From Actinomycetota bacterium (lineage in GTDB: Bacteria; Actinomycetota; CADDZG01; WHSQ01): DNA of 33,290 bases. Shown here one piece after another: positions 33,205-33,290 of this stretch (within the stretch, counting starts at the first letter, position 1; each line of letters begins with the position of its first letter). The position numbers were made by a program, and so were the translations under genes. The stretch lies in the NCBI GenBank assembly GCA_009379915.1, contig WHSV01000035.1, positions 1 to 33,290 of the forward strand, read 5' to 3'. A model generated the notes under the pieces. That model ran no database searches, had not been told where the DNA came from, and saw only the letters and a list, made by a program, of their open reading frames with translations.

Positions 33205-33290
33205 GAGGATGATCGTCGCCGATTTCGGCGAGGGGGTCGAGCCACAGAGGAGCGGCGGACACCTGGACTGTCCAACTACAATCGGGGGCC

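Overview
This is a gene-dense, high-GC stretch of bacterial chromosome that reads as Actinomycetota. The supporting evidence is clpS followed by a DUF2017 gene, an amtB-glnK-glnD nitrogen operon under a GlnR-type box, and several starts that look leaderless, with a TANNNT -10 placed 6 to 8 nt before ATG or GTG. I cannot place it more finely; it could well be an uncultured lineage. I see no rRNA, tRNA, CRISPR array, insertion sequence or phage gene. Starts were chosen from ribosome binding sites, overlaps, leaderless -10 motifs and family length.

Layout. Positions 1-4154 (minus strand) hold the ammonium module: a four-half-site GlnR-like box, amtB, glnK and glnD, the last running off the left edge with only its extreme C-terminus missing. 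Positions 4162-7114 (minus) hold 6-phosphogluconolactonase, a decayed MFS transporter and an acyl-CoA synthetase. Positions 7153-15221 (minus) hold a large signalling cluster: a 1984-residue soluble hybrid histidine kinase with nine 92-residue double-HAMP repeats, a GAF domain and three receiver domains, then CheR, CheB and a response regulator. No chemoreceptor, CheA or CheW is present.

Positions 15289-25077 are mixed: a lipoprotein, two short-chain dehydrogenases, arginase, a YchF-type ATPase, a DUF2231 membrane protein, a split AbiEi/DUF559 gene with a 53-bp structured repeat at each end, gamma-glutamyltransferase, an SRPBCC protein, endonuclease IV and an RDD membrane protein. Positions 25089-26341 (minus) carry peroxiredoxin, DUF2017 and clpS.

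Positions 26836-31880 (plus) are a type II fatty-acid synthesis operon: fabD, a biotinyl-like protein without its lysine, fabH, fabG, acpP, fabF, an 18-codon remnant of a dehydrogenase/reductase, and acpS. The acpS frame runs 210 bp antisense into gnd. The window closes with a heavy-metal-associated chaperone and a MmcQ/YjbR protein.

The genes make sense in groups. AmtB imports ammonium, GlnK senses nitrogen and gates AmtB, and GlnD modifies GlnK on Tyr51. Pgl and Gnd are consecutive pentose-phosphate steps. FabD, FabH, FabG, FabF, AcpP and AcpS cover fatty-acid initiation, elongation and carrier activation, but no intact enoyl reductase or dehydratase is in the cluster. The most unusual parts are the poly-HAMP kinase cluster, the paired structured repeats around the DUF559 gene, and the reductase remnant held between two ATGA overlaps.
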